From Nemertoderma westbladi (Eukaryota > Xenacoelomorpha > Nemertodermatida > Nemertodermatidae): a stretch of 55,571 nucleotides of DNA. Location of the stretch: positions 1-55,571 of the forward strand of contig JAUCBJ010006653.1 in assembly GCA_032718475.1 (NCBI GenBank), in the 5' to 3' direction. Of the stretch, positions 21,169 through 31,687 are shown in pieces (the stretch's first letter is position 1; each line of letters starts with the position of its first letter). Under the pieces are notes generated by a model. That model ran no database searches. It saw nothing but the letters and a program-made list of their open reading frames with translations, and was not told the DNA's origin. The position numbers and the translations under genes are program-made.

Positions 21169-24100
21169 TCATTGATCTACATTGGAGCTAATATCGTCAT
21201 TATCTGAGGAGTGTGGTGTTCCTTCAGTTGGGTCGTCTCCCTCACTAGTATCATCTTCCCATTCACTCACCTGGCGGACGCGATCTTGAAGCAGTCTTTC
21301 TCTGAGCGTTCTTCGGGAAGGTCCAGTAAGGTACCAACCTACTCTAGTTCTTACCGCATAGGTCTGAAGTGGTTGCGGTTGAGTAGGTCGTTTCTCTAAT
21401 GTCTCCAGCGCCTCATGCGCGTTTTGACCGATTAATATTTGTACTCCAGGATAATCGGTGTCGAATCTAGGGATGTTAAGTTGTTGGACATGATCATCTT
21501 CGTCCCAATTATAAGGTTCAACTTGGGTGGTGGCGAAGTTCTTTATTGCCACCATTTTTACTGACCTTATACTGTATTCTCCTAGTTTATCCTGTGGAGT
21601 GGACAACTCTCCTATATAATAGTCGGCAGCTACAGTAGAATTCCAAACCTGCATGATCCCTGACATGTTTAGCTTGGTTCGGAACTTGGGTTGTCCAGCA
21701 AAGATGACTTCGGCTAGTTCTTTATCAATGAATGTTCCTGTGCTACCGGAGTCCAGGAGGGCGTTCACTATATAGCTCTTCTGAGGTCCGTGGACCCGTA
21801 ACTGGACTACAGGAAATTCTCGGATTCCTATATTGGAAGTTGGCGCTTTCCAAGATGGTTGTTGATCTGAAGTAGTTAGGGTGAGGTCGCTGTCTGTGTC
21901 TTTCTCATACATGAGTGCTCGATACACTGCGGTGGTGTTTATTAAGTAACAGGATTCGTTTTCGTCGGAGAACTCGTCCGTATAGAATCCTTCCATCTCA
22001 GATTGATCAGTGTCGTTCACATCACTGAATTGGACATGTAGTTCGGACTCACTTACCTGACTCGGGCTGTTTCGTTCGAATTCCGTGTGCAACAAGATAT
22101 GATGTTTTGCGCCGCACTTTGCACACCTTGCATCGGAGTTACAGGTTCGCCGTTGGTGTCCTCGTCTGAGGCAATTATAACACAACCGCTTATCCCACAT
22201 GACTTCACGTCTATCCTCAAGTGATTTCCTCAGGAATTTATCACACGCATTTAAACGGTGGGGCCCGTCGCACAGCACACATTTCGGCTTGATGTTACTT
22301 ACTTTAACCTGTGCTATGTGGTGCACACTTGTTCTTTCCTCGGGCTTTCTCACCTGAATTCTTTTAGGAGACGTAGGAAGGGTTTTTTGTACCGGTTCCC
22401 TTCTGTCATTGGGTCGAGACTCGGATTTACTTACCTGATCTTTAGGCATTTTATTGACATAATAAGATCTGTCAGTGTCTTTCCCGCTGTCCTCTCCTTG
22501 AGAAGTTTGGCTTTCACCGTCGTCGGTATAACATACTGGTGTTACCCTTCTCCTAGAAACGGGTTTCTCACTTACCTTGTTTTCCAATGTCTTCTCTCTG
22601 GACTGCCTTAGGAGCTGTAATTTCACTTCTCTATCTAAGAATGACATGAGATCAGTCATGGTAGGGTCTCGTCGTTGTTGTTCCATCAGATATAACACCT
22701 TCTTGTCCCAGTGTGTACCTACTCCACCCTTGGGCAAAGTAGATGCTAAGGCTCCTACAACCATAGAATTCTGGTATTCATGAGACTTACCTAACCAATC
22801 TAGTTGTCTACAGATCTCCTGAATCTCATCGGAAAACTCTATAATCCCGCTGCTAAGAAACTTTCGGGGCGCCATTAATTTCGCATATAAATACCTAGCT
22901 ATGTTAGTCCTATTACCATACCTGATGTTTAGTGTATCCCAAACTTGTCTTAATCCATCTGGATGTCCAATAAATTTTAACGCCATTGACTTGGGAGATC
23001 CTTCCAAGCACTCGATGAGGAATCTAAGTTTCTCTCCATTAGATAGCACAGAGTTCTGTATGTTATCTTTGTAATATTCATTAAAAGGTAACCATTTCAT
23101 CTCATCTCCATTGAACTTGACGATCTCTCCCACCTTTACCGCTTGCCGGGCTTCGGTTCTAGCCATTTGACGCGTAAAACTTTCTTGGGCCATCGTGTTA
23201 TTTAATATCGAATTATCGGTATATAAATTTCTCGGATTATGATCAGTTCTATAGGGAATATCATTATCAACAGGTCTATAATTACCCTTAATAGGGTTCA
23301 CTATAGGAGTTTCTACTTCGCTAGCAGTATAGATGCGTGTAGGCTCCACACCTTGCGCATGAGATACTTCAGACCTAACAGGTTGACACATTGTTACAGA
23401 GGGTGGTGGTATACCCTTTTGCGTATTTACTAATTTATCGCGTTCTAGCGCGATACTTTGCTGCACTTCTTGCAACTCTAGCCTACTTTCCCTTACTGTG
23501 CCCTTGAATTGCTGGACAGTCTCCTGCATCTGCCCGAGCAGGACATCCATCCCCCGCCGTCCCTCGTCCACCCATTCGACCGCCGAAGCGGGAGTCGCCA
23601 ACGTTGTAGCGGGCGGACGATGGACAACGGGCGACAAATTATGAATATTTTGCTCGGGGTCCAGGACCTGAACTGTCTCTGGGGCAGTTCTACGGGGCAC
23701 AGGTAGCTTAGTGCTATGCAGAGGGAATTTAGAGGTAACTTCAGGGAGCACAGGTGTGTCTATCACCGAAGGGGTGATTTCGAGAACAGGCCTAATTATT
23801 TCAGGCTCATCTACTATAGTAGGGAGTCTTTCTATTTTAATTATTTGTTCTGTGGGCTCTGTACTACCTAAGTTGGTGTTATTTAGTTGCCTTCTAACAG
23901 CTGGAGGCAAATCAGGCAATTTCTGACGGTGGAATGTTCTTTTACGTCTGCTTAGACGAGATCTATTTCCTTTGCCTTCAGTATCGGTGGTATCGCCTTC
24001 CTCAGATGATGTATATCCCTGTCTTTTGGGAGTAGATCGATTCATCATCTGCATATTACTAGCTGTTAACTGTTTATTTATGCAGTCTTGATTCTCCTGA

Positions 24101-24975
24101 ATGTTTTCCAATTCTAATTGGATGGTTTCTTCAGCCGCCCTCCGTTTTGCTTCTGCTACTGCTATTTTTCTTTCCGCTTCGGCCGCAGCTGCCGCTTTTG
24201 CCGCTGCCGCTTCTGCCTCTGCCGCTGCCGCTTTTGCCTCTGCCGCTGCCTCTGCCGCTTTTCTATCCGCTTCTGCCGCTGCCACTGCCGCTGCTGCTGT
24301 CTTTCTATCTTCTATCCGTTTTTTCTTTACTTGTTCTTCTTGGACTCGTGTGATGCGGAGTTGTTCATCAAATTTAGCTTGGTTTGCCGCTAACATTTCC
24401 GCATCGATTGCGTCCAGCACAAGCTTGGTTCCTTCACTATTAGGGCTAAGTCCGTCTAACCTTCTCCTCAACTCGTCATCACCTAAAAAACGTTGATAGT
24501 CTGACAGATAGATGTCAATGGCATCCCTCTTATGCGGTTTCTCTGCCGTCGCTTCGCTTTCTTCTTGAGAAGAAGTGGCGTCGGTTGATTTTTCATAGGT
24601 TGGCCGCTCATCATAAACCTTATCCGCCATCTTCGCTCCGCGTTCGGGCGTCCGCTCAACAGTATCCGAACTACTGGAGCTATCAGGCCGTTGAGAAGTA
24701 AGTTCTTGGCTCGTGGGTTGTTGCGGTTCCGCTGCTTCTTGGTCCCGCTTGACTTGGGCCCGAGTGCCTATGGCAGACCAACGGCGCTTCACTAACTTCG
24801 CAAATTGCGAAATCGCTTCTACCAACCTAGGTTCTGACACAGCTACTGTAGGGGTTGTCTTTCTTACAGTAGGAGGGGTTTCAGACCTTGGTCTGGGATT
24901 CTCTATACTCCTATCTGATAAACAGACTGTTGTTTCTAGGAGACTATCTGACAGAGTTTGCCTTGTGTCAGACAT
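21169..24975 (-). CDS. gag: BEL/Pao gag-protease polyprotein
   Basis: An intact 1268-codon frame from an ATG at 24973-24975. Gag packages element RNA into cytoplasmic particles, and the fused aspartic protease would mature it. Domains in order: a low-complexity, charged N-terminus; an Ala/Lys/Glu-rich coiled-coil-like segment at about 222-290; a gag domain (DUF1759 type) from Phe621 (FNGDEMKWLPFNEYY) to about 800; zinc knuckles at Cys899 (CX2CX3HX4C), Cys932 (CX2CX4HX4C) and a third CX2CX3H at Cys951; then a retropepsin-like domain (DUF1758 type) with NALLDSGSTGTFID, catalytic Asp1075. The protein ends in an acidic tail at a TGA. In complete BEL/Pao elements this frame continues into reverse transcriptase; here it runs straight into a distal pol linker. 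The intact frame in an RT-less element suggests gag is kept useful or the insertion is young. Confidence 0.9.
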   Translation of the reverse strand: MSDTRQTLSDSLLETTVCLSDRSIENPRPRSETPPTVRKTTPTVAVSEPRLVEAISQFAKLVKRRWSAIGTRAQVKRDQEAAEPQQPTSQELTSQRPDSSSSSDTVERTPERGAKMADKVYDERPTYEKSTDATSSQEESEATAEKPHKRDAIDIYLSDYQRFLGDDELRRRLDGLSPNSEGTKLVLDAIDAEMLAANQAKFDEQLRITRVQEEQVKKKRIEDRKTAAAAVAAAEADRKAAEAAAEAKAAAAEAEAAAAKAAAAAEAERKIAVAEAKRRAAEETIQLELENIQENQDCINKQLTASNMQMMNRSTPKRQGYTSSEEGDTTDTEGKGNRSRLSRRKRTFHRQKLPDLPPAVRRQLNNTNLGSTEPTEQIIKIERLPTIVDEPEIIRPVLEITPSVIDTPVLPEVTSKFPLHSTKLPVPRRTAPETVQVLDPEQNIHNLSPVVHRPPATTLATPASAVEWVDEGRRGMDVLLGQMQETVQQFKGTVRESRLELQEVQQSIALERDKLVNTQKGIPPPSVTMCQPVRSEVSHAQGVEPTRIYTASEVETPIVNPIKGNYRPVDNDIPYRTDHNPRNLYTDNSILNNTMAQESFTRQMARTEARQAVKVGEIVKFNGDEMKWLPFNEYYKDNIQNSVLSNGEKLRFLIECLEGSPKSMALKFIGHPDGLRQVWDTLNIRYGNRTNIARYLYAKLMAPRKFLSSGIIEFSDEIQEICRQLDWLGKSHEYQNSMVVGALASTLPKGGVGTHWDKKVLYLMEQQRRDPTMTDLMSFLDREVKLQLLRQSREKTLENKVSEKPVSRRRVTPVCYTDDGESQTSQGEDSGKDTDRSYYVNKMPKDQVSKSESRPNDRREPVQKTLPTSPKRIQVRKPEERTSVHHIAQVKVSNIKPKCVLCDGPHRLNACDKFLRKSLEDRREVMWDKRLCYNCLRRGHQRRTCNSDARCAKCGAKHHILLHTEFERNSPSQVSESELHVQFSDVNDTDQSEMEGFYTDEFSDENESCYLINTTAVYRALMYEKDTDSDLTLTTSDQQPSWKAPTSNIGIREFPVVQLRVHGPQKSYIVNALLDSGSTGTFIDKELAEVIFAGQPKFRTKLNMSGIMQVWNSTVAADYYIGELSTPQDKLGEYSIRSVKMVAIKNFATTQVEPYNWDEDDHVQQLNIPRFDTDYPGVQILIGQNAHEALETLEKRPTQPQPLQTYAVRTRVGWYLTGPSRRTLRERLLQDRVRQVSEWEDDTSEGDDPTEGTPHSSDNDDISSNVDQ

Positions 24976-26279
24976 GTTTGTTTGTACAGTTGGATGCCTA
25001 CTGCTATATTACAGTCTAAGCAAGTCTAGTAATTCAGTATTAACTGCTAGCCTAGTAATTAATTACCGATACTGCTACTCAGCGTAGCGTGATATATATA
25101 ATATATTAGAATACCGGTATGCTTATAGTATATATAAGTATTATTACAGACTAGTTTTATCACAGAATACCAGTATAATTTTAGCACAAATATATATAAA
25201 TATATAATAGGCCTATCGGGAATACCGGTATACAGCTTACAGTTTGTAGCATATATAAGTATAATTCTGTACTAGAATTAATTATAAAGTACCGGTCTAA
25301 TTTCAGCCTAAATTTATAGAAATAAAGATAATAGGCCTATCGTAAATACCGGTATGTCAATTATTTTAAATAACTGAATTTCTGAATTTTAAGGGTTACT
25401 TGGTTACCTTAACTTACTTTATTGCCGTTATTTAAGCAGTAGTCCAACTGATATTGAGACCTAATTGTTGTATGGCAGGCCTACTATTTATAAATCGTTT
25501 GAGTTGATTTATAATATATATATACCCGTTTAACGGGTTTTGTCAATGTTGAAATAAATGTTATTATTTCTGGGGAGTAATCACTACACAAAGCGGTGCG
25601 CTTTCAGTGAAGTGTTACTTATAGGACACTAAAACAAATAATTCTAATTTACCTAAGTTACTTAATACTACAAATTACGTACGATTCGGGTTGAGATTAC
25701 AATCTCTAAATAAACACAAAAATTTACAAAAACACAAAATACGAATTTTTAGGGTAATTTTACAAGAAGTCTACAAACCAGCCTAACAAAGGGTTAGAAA
25801 TCTGGTTATTACAACGGACAGGGTACTACGGTATTTGAAATAATAAGTGGTAGTAGATACACTGCGTTGTCCAGATAGGAAAATACCACCGCCTGACGAC
25901 CTATAGCCGTATCGCTATAGGTTCTACGTTATGTATCACGGAGTGTTCCTACCTAGAAGTTAATAGAGCTAATCGAACGTGCCTATCAACCACTTTACAA
26001 CACAAATATAATGCCTACACTAATTACTTTCGGTAAGCACTGTACACTAAACCCTAAATTAGGTACGAGTACTTGTACAACAGATAATCAGTAGTTAAAT
26101 ATACTTGAACAGCTAAAAGAACCACGGCATCTGCTGGAGTGACCGGTGCACAAAATCACCAGTCTTTACCTACGCCAAGCAGCCCGTGTAGTACCGGGGT
26201 TAATTTAACTATAGCGGTATGTATAACAAACACAATTACTGTAGGAACAAACTTGGGGAATGAATGTTGCGGATAATCG

Positions 26280-26855
26280 CACAAACTCTGAATAATAAAT
26301 ATTACGCTACGCGTACAAACTACTCAAACAAAATGCAGACCGAACACTGACAGACTACTATCAAGCCTAAACAAACTACGGTATATGCAGACTCCGAAAT
26401 AATTAGGTAGTATGCGTTCTAACCCAGTAGTACGACTTATTCTTTAGTTGGGGGTTTACCTTACAGCATTCGCTGCCCCTACTTCCTAACCGTTCTTTAT
26501 CGGACAAGTGATCTACACACGCTGCAATCCGTTCAGACCCAATAACAGCCAGACAACTATCCAGCCTACAAATTATCTAAATAAAATTATACGCTACCCG
26601 TACAGACTTACACAAACAAAGTACAGACTAAACGATGGCAGACTACTCTCAAGCCTAAATAAACTACAGGACATGCAGACTCCGAAATGATTAGGCAGTA
26701 TGCGTTCTAACCCAGTAGTACGACTTATTCTTTAATTGGGGGTTTACCTTACAGCATCTGCTGCCCCTACTTCCTAACCGTACTTAATCGGACAGGTGCT
26801 CTACACACACTGTAATCCGTTCAGACCTAACAGCAATCAGACAACAGCTCAGCCT
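26280..26855. repeat. 288-bp tandem duplication in the BEL leader
   Basis: GACTTATTCTTTA begins at 26434 and again at 26722, and the surrounding sequence from a TACGCTACSCGTAC word through TCCGTTCAGACC to CAGCCTACAAATT repeats with the same spacing. The copies differ by scattered substitutions, so the duplication predates this insertion. End coordinates are approximate. Confidence 0.85.
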
Positions 26856-27050
26856 ACAAATTGTCTGTACAATCTGATCAGGTTTACACGCCTTCTGTTC
26901 AATACTGGCCTACTAACAAATAAAACTGACAGAAATAAGTAAGCTCCAAAAGAAACAAGGGGTGTACAGTCCCTAATCTCTTAAACAGCCTACCGGTATA
27001 CAACAATCAAGTCGAATAATACTAATGTACTTATACGGAAGTCCGGTTAG

Positions 27051-27164
27051 GACAGTTGGGCCTACGGACCTACAGAAGTACCGGTTCTGGCAGTTGGACC
27101 TACGGGCCTACGGCAGTACCGGTTCTGGCAGTTGGGCCTACTGACCTACAGATGTACCGTTCAG
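27051..27164. repeat. Three 38-bp tandem repeats next to the 5' LTR
   Basis: Units at 27051-27088, 27089-27126 and 27127-27164 each read G(A/G)CAGTTGG, then CCTAC, then GTACCG, with a few differences. They lie 65 bp inside the LTR, in the part of the leader where packaging or dimerisation signals would be expected. That role is inference. Confidence 0.85.
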
Positions 27165-27229
27165 GTTTACCGGTTGACCGGTACTTTCAACTTTATTGCT
27201 TACTGCAATAAAGAAGCTATATCCGTTAT

Positions 27230-28412
27230 TGTTCGCGCTTTCAGACCTTTGGCAGTTTAACCCGCCAAATTAGGATGTCTTATAGATAATAAATCACCTT
27301 TAGTCTATGACAAGTATTTAATTCACTACACTAGTCGAAACCAATCTGTGCGCGATCATTCACCCGCTGGATATACCCGGGAGATTGGGTTCGACGGCTT
27401 AATTTTATTGCTATGTAAGCCTAATGTATTATTCGACTGACAGTATTATATAATCTCTGACAATATTATTCACCTTCGGGAAATATTAACAGTTCCTTTA
27501 GGACGTGGCGCTCTATCTATACAAACAGAGTTATGACTTAAACTACTCACAACGATATGGCTTAGTTACAATTCACATATATGGCGCATTCTTTAGGAAA
27601 TGCTTCGTTATCAGTCTCACTCATACACAATGCTGCACAATACTGCACACTGATCTGCCGATCTTCACTGATTTTAGTCACATATAAAAGGAACACGGAC
27701 CGAATCATGTAGGGTCTATCAAATAACATTAGATTCACTTCAAACCACTCAACATAGGTCGCAATCATTTATCTGTAACCTTTCTCTCTTACCTTCTGTA
27801 TATCAATAATATTGGGTTTTCGGGGTTATTTGTCGTTATTCCAAATATAATAATTCATCAACCATATTATGAAGAACTGACAGTAAATAGCAGTATAACA
27901 ATATAAAAGTATGCACAGTGTTACACAGTATGCAGTGTATGCAGTACTGCAGTATGCAGATAACGGATATATGTCCTTATAATTAAGCCTACTAGTGTAG
28001 GACTAAAAACTGAAAACACGGAGGTGCCAAAAGCCGGATCTTAGGCTCTGGGCAAAACATAACACTGAACTACTGAGTTTCTGTATACACCTCCAACACA
28101 GAGACAACAAACGCTCTGATTGGTCAACCTGAACAACGAGAGAACAAAGAAACAAAGAAACGTCGACGTGGCAATATCAGCTGCTAGCCGTCGTCATGGT
28201 AGCGACACTGTTTTCAAGAGTATCGAGCTTTTACGTCACGGAATTACGGATTATGTCCTCTAAAGTACAAATACAGAAGAAATAGCTTTTATGTCCGCTA
28301 AAACACCAGTACAGCAAGGACACGGCCTTTTTATGCCTGGTAAACCAACTACAGAGTATTTTACGGGAAAAATAAGGAAAAATAACCGGACAATTCAGCA
28401 AAAGCTTTTACA
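27230..28412 (-). repeat. BEL/Pao 5' LTR (right), 1183 bp
   Basis: A direct repeat of 16284-17488. It should carry the element promoter on the minus strand. This copy has the shorter version of the variable block (near 28199-28207). A diverged relative is at 54400-55571. Confidence 0.95.
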
Positions 28413-28417
28413 ATAAT
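28413..28417. repeat. BEL/Pao target-site duplication, right copy
   Basis: ATAAT directly outside the right LTR, identical to 16279-16283. Confidence 0.9.
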
Positions 28418-28522
28418 GTTAATTAATAATCTACCGTAATATCTAAAGTACCTTATATAATGGAATTTGGTGTACAAATATTTAAGTATTATAAATAGCC
28501 TAACCCACTGTTACTTTTATAG

Positions 28523-29352
28523 GTCTGGAACATATATGGAACTTGTAAACAATGTGAAGATTATTCAGCGATGAAGGATGATATGAAAACGGAATTTGAT
28601 TTCAGTGATGCTGGAATTCAACACTGGGAGTCGCACAGTCGGGGTCTTGTTGATAAATGTCGAAGAATATACAAAATAGATTGCATCAACCATTACCAAA
28701 AGAGACTCGGCCGCAGTTTGCGAGATCTTCGTAAAAAACTAATCAGTTCAGGTAAACTCCCCGAAGACAAGAAGCCAATTGGCGGAGGTAAACATCGACT
28801 GACCCTAACAGCCATAGATAAACTGAGCAAATATATGGGAACTGCTCTACGTAGATCTGTTCAGAAGACGATCGGGAAACCGGAAAGTGAGCGTCTTCAC
28901 CATCTAAAGAGGGAAATTTTAGCCTCACTCCGTCATTCTGTAAAAGGTGGGACACCAGAACGAAGGCACATGTATTGTCCTGAGGGCAAGGATTCCTTTT
29001 GCTTCTACAGAAGACTGACTGGTAAACAACAATCAGACAAAACTCATCATCTAGACTCTGGATTTCTGGGTCACCTCCTTCCAATCTACCGGCGTTTGTG
29101 CAAAGCCAACATGCTCAGACAAGTTCTTCCAGGGTTGACCCAGAACCAGTCCGAAGGAATAAACGCCATGGTATGGAACCGTGCACCAAAGCACCGCTTT
29201 TTTGGTTCGAAACGCATCGAGTTGGCTGCTATGAGTGCAGTTATGTACTACAATTGTAGATCTCAAGCTCGATCAATTATTCTCAAGAAACTTACAGCAG
29301 ACATTCCTATTATGACATCAAGAGCTCAGACACGTAAAGACTATAAACTCAA
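28523..29352 (+). pseudogene. Mutator-like transposase, C-terminal part
   Basis: The frame containing the ATG at 28571 is open from 28523, directly after a TTTTATAG acceptor-like site. It encodes the C-terminal transposase region. Landmarks are IDCINHYQKRLGRSLRDLRKKL, TLTAIDKLSKYMGTALRRSV, the cysteine motif CPEGKDSFCFYRR (about 28978), LPIYRRLCKANML, and GLTQNQSEGINAMVWNRAPK followed by KRIELAAMSAVMYYNC. All of these follow in order in this family. It continues the protein at 15346-16269 across the BEL insertion. The simplest splice pair (16266 and 28522) would shift the frame, so the true junction is unsettled. The normal C-terminus is missing: after KDYKLN the frame enters the minisatellite. 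Confidence 0.85.
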
Positions 29353-31268
29353 TCGTCGTTCGTTGTGTTCACTACCTCTCTCTCAGGGGAGGTCGTTGTT
29401 CGTTGTGTTTACTACCTCTCTCCAGGGAGGTCGTCGTTCGTTGTGTTCACTACCTCTCTCCCGGGGGAGGTCGTTGTTCGTTGTGTTTACTCCCTCTCTC
29501 TCAGGGGAGGTCGTTGTTCGTTATGTTTACTCCCTCTCTCTCAGGGGAGGTCGTCGTTCGTTGTGTTTACTACCTCTCTCCCAGGGAGGTCGTCGTTCGT
29601 TGTGTTCACTACCTCTCTCTCAGGGGAGGTCGTCGTTCGTTGTGTTCACTACCTCTCTCTCAGGGGAGGTCGTCGTTCGTTGTGTTCACTACCTCTCTCT
29701 CAGGGGAGGTCGTTGTTCGTTGTGTTTACTACCTCTCTCTCAGGGGAGGTCGTTGTTCGTTGTGTTTACTCCCTCTCTCCAGGGAGGTCGTTGTTCGTTG
29801 TGTTTACTCCCTCTCTCCAGGGAGGTCGTTGTTCGTTGTGTTTACTACCTCTCTCTCGGGGGAGGTCGTTGTTCGTTGTGTTCACTACCTCTCTCCCAGG
29901 GAGGTCGTCGTTCGTTGTGTTTACTCCCTCTCTCTCAGGGGAGGTCGTTGTTCGTTATGTTTACTCCCTCTCTCCCAGGGAGGTCGTCGTTCGTTGTGTT
30001 CACTACCTCTCTCTCAGGGGAGGTCGTCATTCGTTGTGTTTACTACCTCTCTCTCAGGGGAGGTTGTTGTTCTTTGTGTTTACTCCCTCTCTCCCAGGGA
30101 GGTCGTCGTTCGTTGTGTTCACTACCTCTCTCCCGGGGGAGGTCGTTGTTCGTTGTGTTTACTACCTCTCTCTCGGGGGAGGTCGTTGTTCGTTGTGTTT
30201 ACTCCCTCTCTCCCAGAGAGGTCGTTGTTCGTTGTGTTCACTACCTCTCTCCCAGGGGAGGTCGTTGTTTGTTGTGTTTACTACCTCTCTTTCAGGGGAG
30301 GTCGTCGTTCGTTGTGTTCACTACCTCTCTCTCAGGGGAGGTCGTTGTTCGTTGTGTTTACTACCTCTCTCCCAGGGAGGTCGTCGTTCGTTGTGTTCAC
30401 TACCTCTCTCTCAGGGGAGGTTGTTGTTCTTTGTGTTTACTCCCTCTCTCCCAGGGAGGTCGTCGTTCGTTGTGTTCACTACCTCTCTCCCAGGGAGGTC
30501 GTCGTTCGTTGTGTTCACTACCTCTCTCCCGGGGGAGGTCGTTGTTCGTTGTGTTTACTACCTCTCTCTCGGGGGAGGTCGTTGTTCGTTGTGTTTACTC
30601 CCTCTCTCCCAGAGAGGTCGTTGTTCGTTGTGTTCACTACCTCTCTCCCAGGGGAGGTCGTTGTTTGTTGTGTTTACTACCTCTCTCTCAGGGGAGGTCG
30701 TTGTTCGTTGTGTTTACTCCCTCTCTCCCAGGGAGGTCGTCGTTCGTTGTGTTCACTACCTCTCTCCCAGGGAGGTCGTCGTTCGTTGTGTTCACTACCT
30801 CTCTCCCGGGGGAGGTCGTTGTTCGTTGTGTTTACTACCTCTCTCTCGGGGGAGGTCGTTGTTCGTTGTGTTTACTCCCTCTCTCCCAGAGAGGTCGTCG
30901 TTCGTTGTGTTTACTACCTCTCTCCCAGGGGAGGTCGTTGTTTGTTGTGTTTACTACCTCTCTCTCAGGGGAGGTCGTTGTTCGTTGTGTTCACTACCTC
31001 TCTCCCAGGGGAGGTCGTTGTTTGTTGTGTTTACTACCTCTCTCTCAGGGGAGGTCGTTGTTCGTTGTGTTTACTCCCTCTCTCCCAGGGAGGTCGTCGT
31101 TCGTTGTGTTTACTACCTCTCTCTCAGGGGAGGTCGTTGTTCGTTGTGTTTACTCCCTCTCCCCAGGGAGGTCGTTGTTCGTTGTGTTTACTACCTCTCT
31201 CCCAGGGAGGTCGTCGTTCGTTGTGTTTACTCCCTCTCTCCCAGGGAGGTCGTCGTTCGTTGTGTTTA

Positions 31269-31687
31269 CTACCTCTCTCTCGGGGGAGGTCGTTGTTCGT
31301 TGTGTTTACTCCCTCTCTCCCAGAGAGGTCGTTGTTCGTTGTGTTCACTACCTCTCTCCCAGGGGAGGTCGTTGTTTGTTGTGTTTACTACCTCTCTCCC
31401 AGGGAGGTCGTCGTTCGTTGTGTTTACTACCTCTCTCTCAGGGGAGGTCATTGTTCGTTGTGTTTACTCCCTCTCCCCAGGGAGGTCATTGTTCGTTGTG
31501 TTTACTACCTCTCTCTCGGGGGAGGTCGTTGTTCGTTGTGTTTACTCCCTCTCTCCCAGAGAGGTCGTTGTTCGTTGTGTTCACTACCTCTCTCCCAGGG
31601 GAGGTCGTTGTTTGTTGTGTTTACTACCTCTCTCCCAGGGAGGTCGTCGTTCGTTGTGTTTACTACCTCTCTCTCAGGGGAGGTCAT
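31269..31687. repeat. 236-bp higher-order duplication within the minisatellite
   Basis: A run of six units with a distinctive order of closing variants (including GGTCATTG and CCAGAGAGG) at 31269-31451 recurs 236 bp later at 31505-31687. A second 236-bp-spaced pair occurs at about 41350-41750. Confidence 0.85.

Larger units (their letters stand above)
24976..27229 (-). other. BEL/Pao leader between 5' LTR and gag
   Basis: About 2.25 kb without a convincing ORF, long for such a leader. It contains a 288-bp tandem duplication (26280-26855) and three 38-bp repeats next to the LTR (27051-27164), listed separately. Bases directly inside the 5' LTR read ATAACGGATATAGC on the coding strand. I could not match them to a tRNA 3' end, so the primer-binding site is unassigned. 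The words ATACCGGTAT recur at about 25113, 25222 and 25346. Confidence 0.6.
16284..28412 (-). mobile_element. BEL/Pao LTR retrotransposon, non-autonomous, 12.1 kb
   Basis: The element is read right to left. Its 5' LTR is 27230-28412, the leader is 24976-27229, gag-protease is 21169-24975, a pol remnant is 20542-21168, then comes a long non-coding 3' region and the 3' LTR 16284-17488. LTRs begin TGTAAAAG and end GCGCGAACA on the coding strand, giving TG...CA termini. ATAAT is duplicated on both sides. The zinc-knuckle gag joined to an aspartic protease and the later DIASRG motif identify BEL/Pao. Reverse transcriptase, RNase H and a recognisable integrase core are absent, so it would need a helper. 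The insertion split the Mutator-like transposase gene, apparently within an intron. Confidence 0.92.

Noticed and set aside
24101-24496. Plus-strand frames rich in Leu, Pro, Phe or Cys at 24101-24496
   Set aside because: They are antisense to the Ala-rich coiled segment of gag, and their odd composition follows from the simple sequence.
27212-27229. tRNA primer-binding site directly inside the BEL 5' LTR
   Set aside because: The sequence ATAACGGATATAGC does not start with the TGG expected for complementarity to a tRNA CCA end, so I left it unassigned.
16559-27768. Small frames at 16559-16822 and 27505-27768
   Set aside because: They are the same sequence inside the two LTR copies, on both strands, and have no recognised motif.
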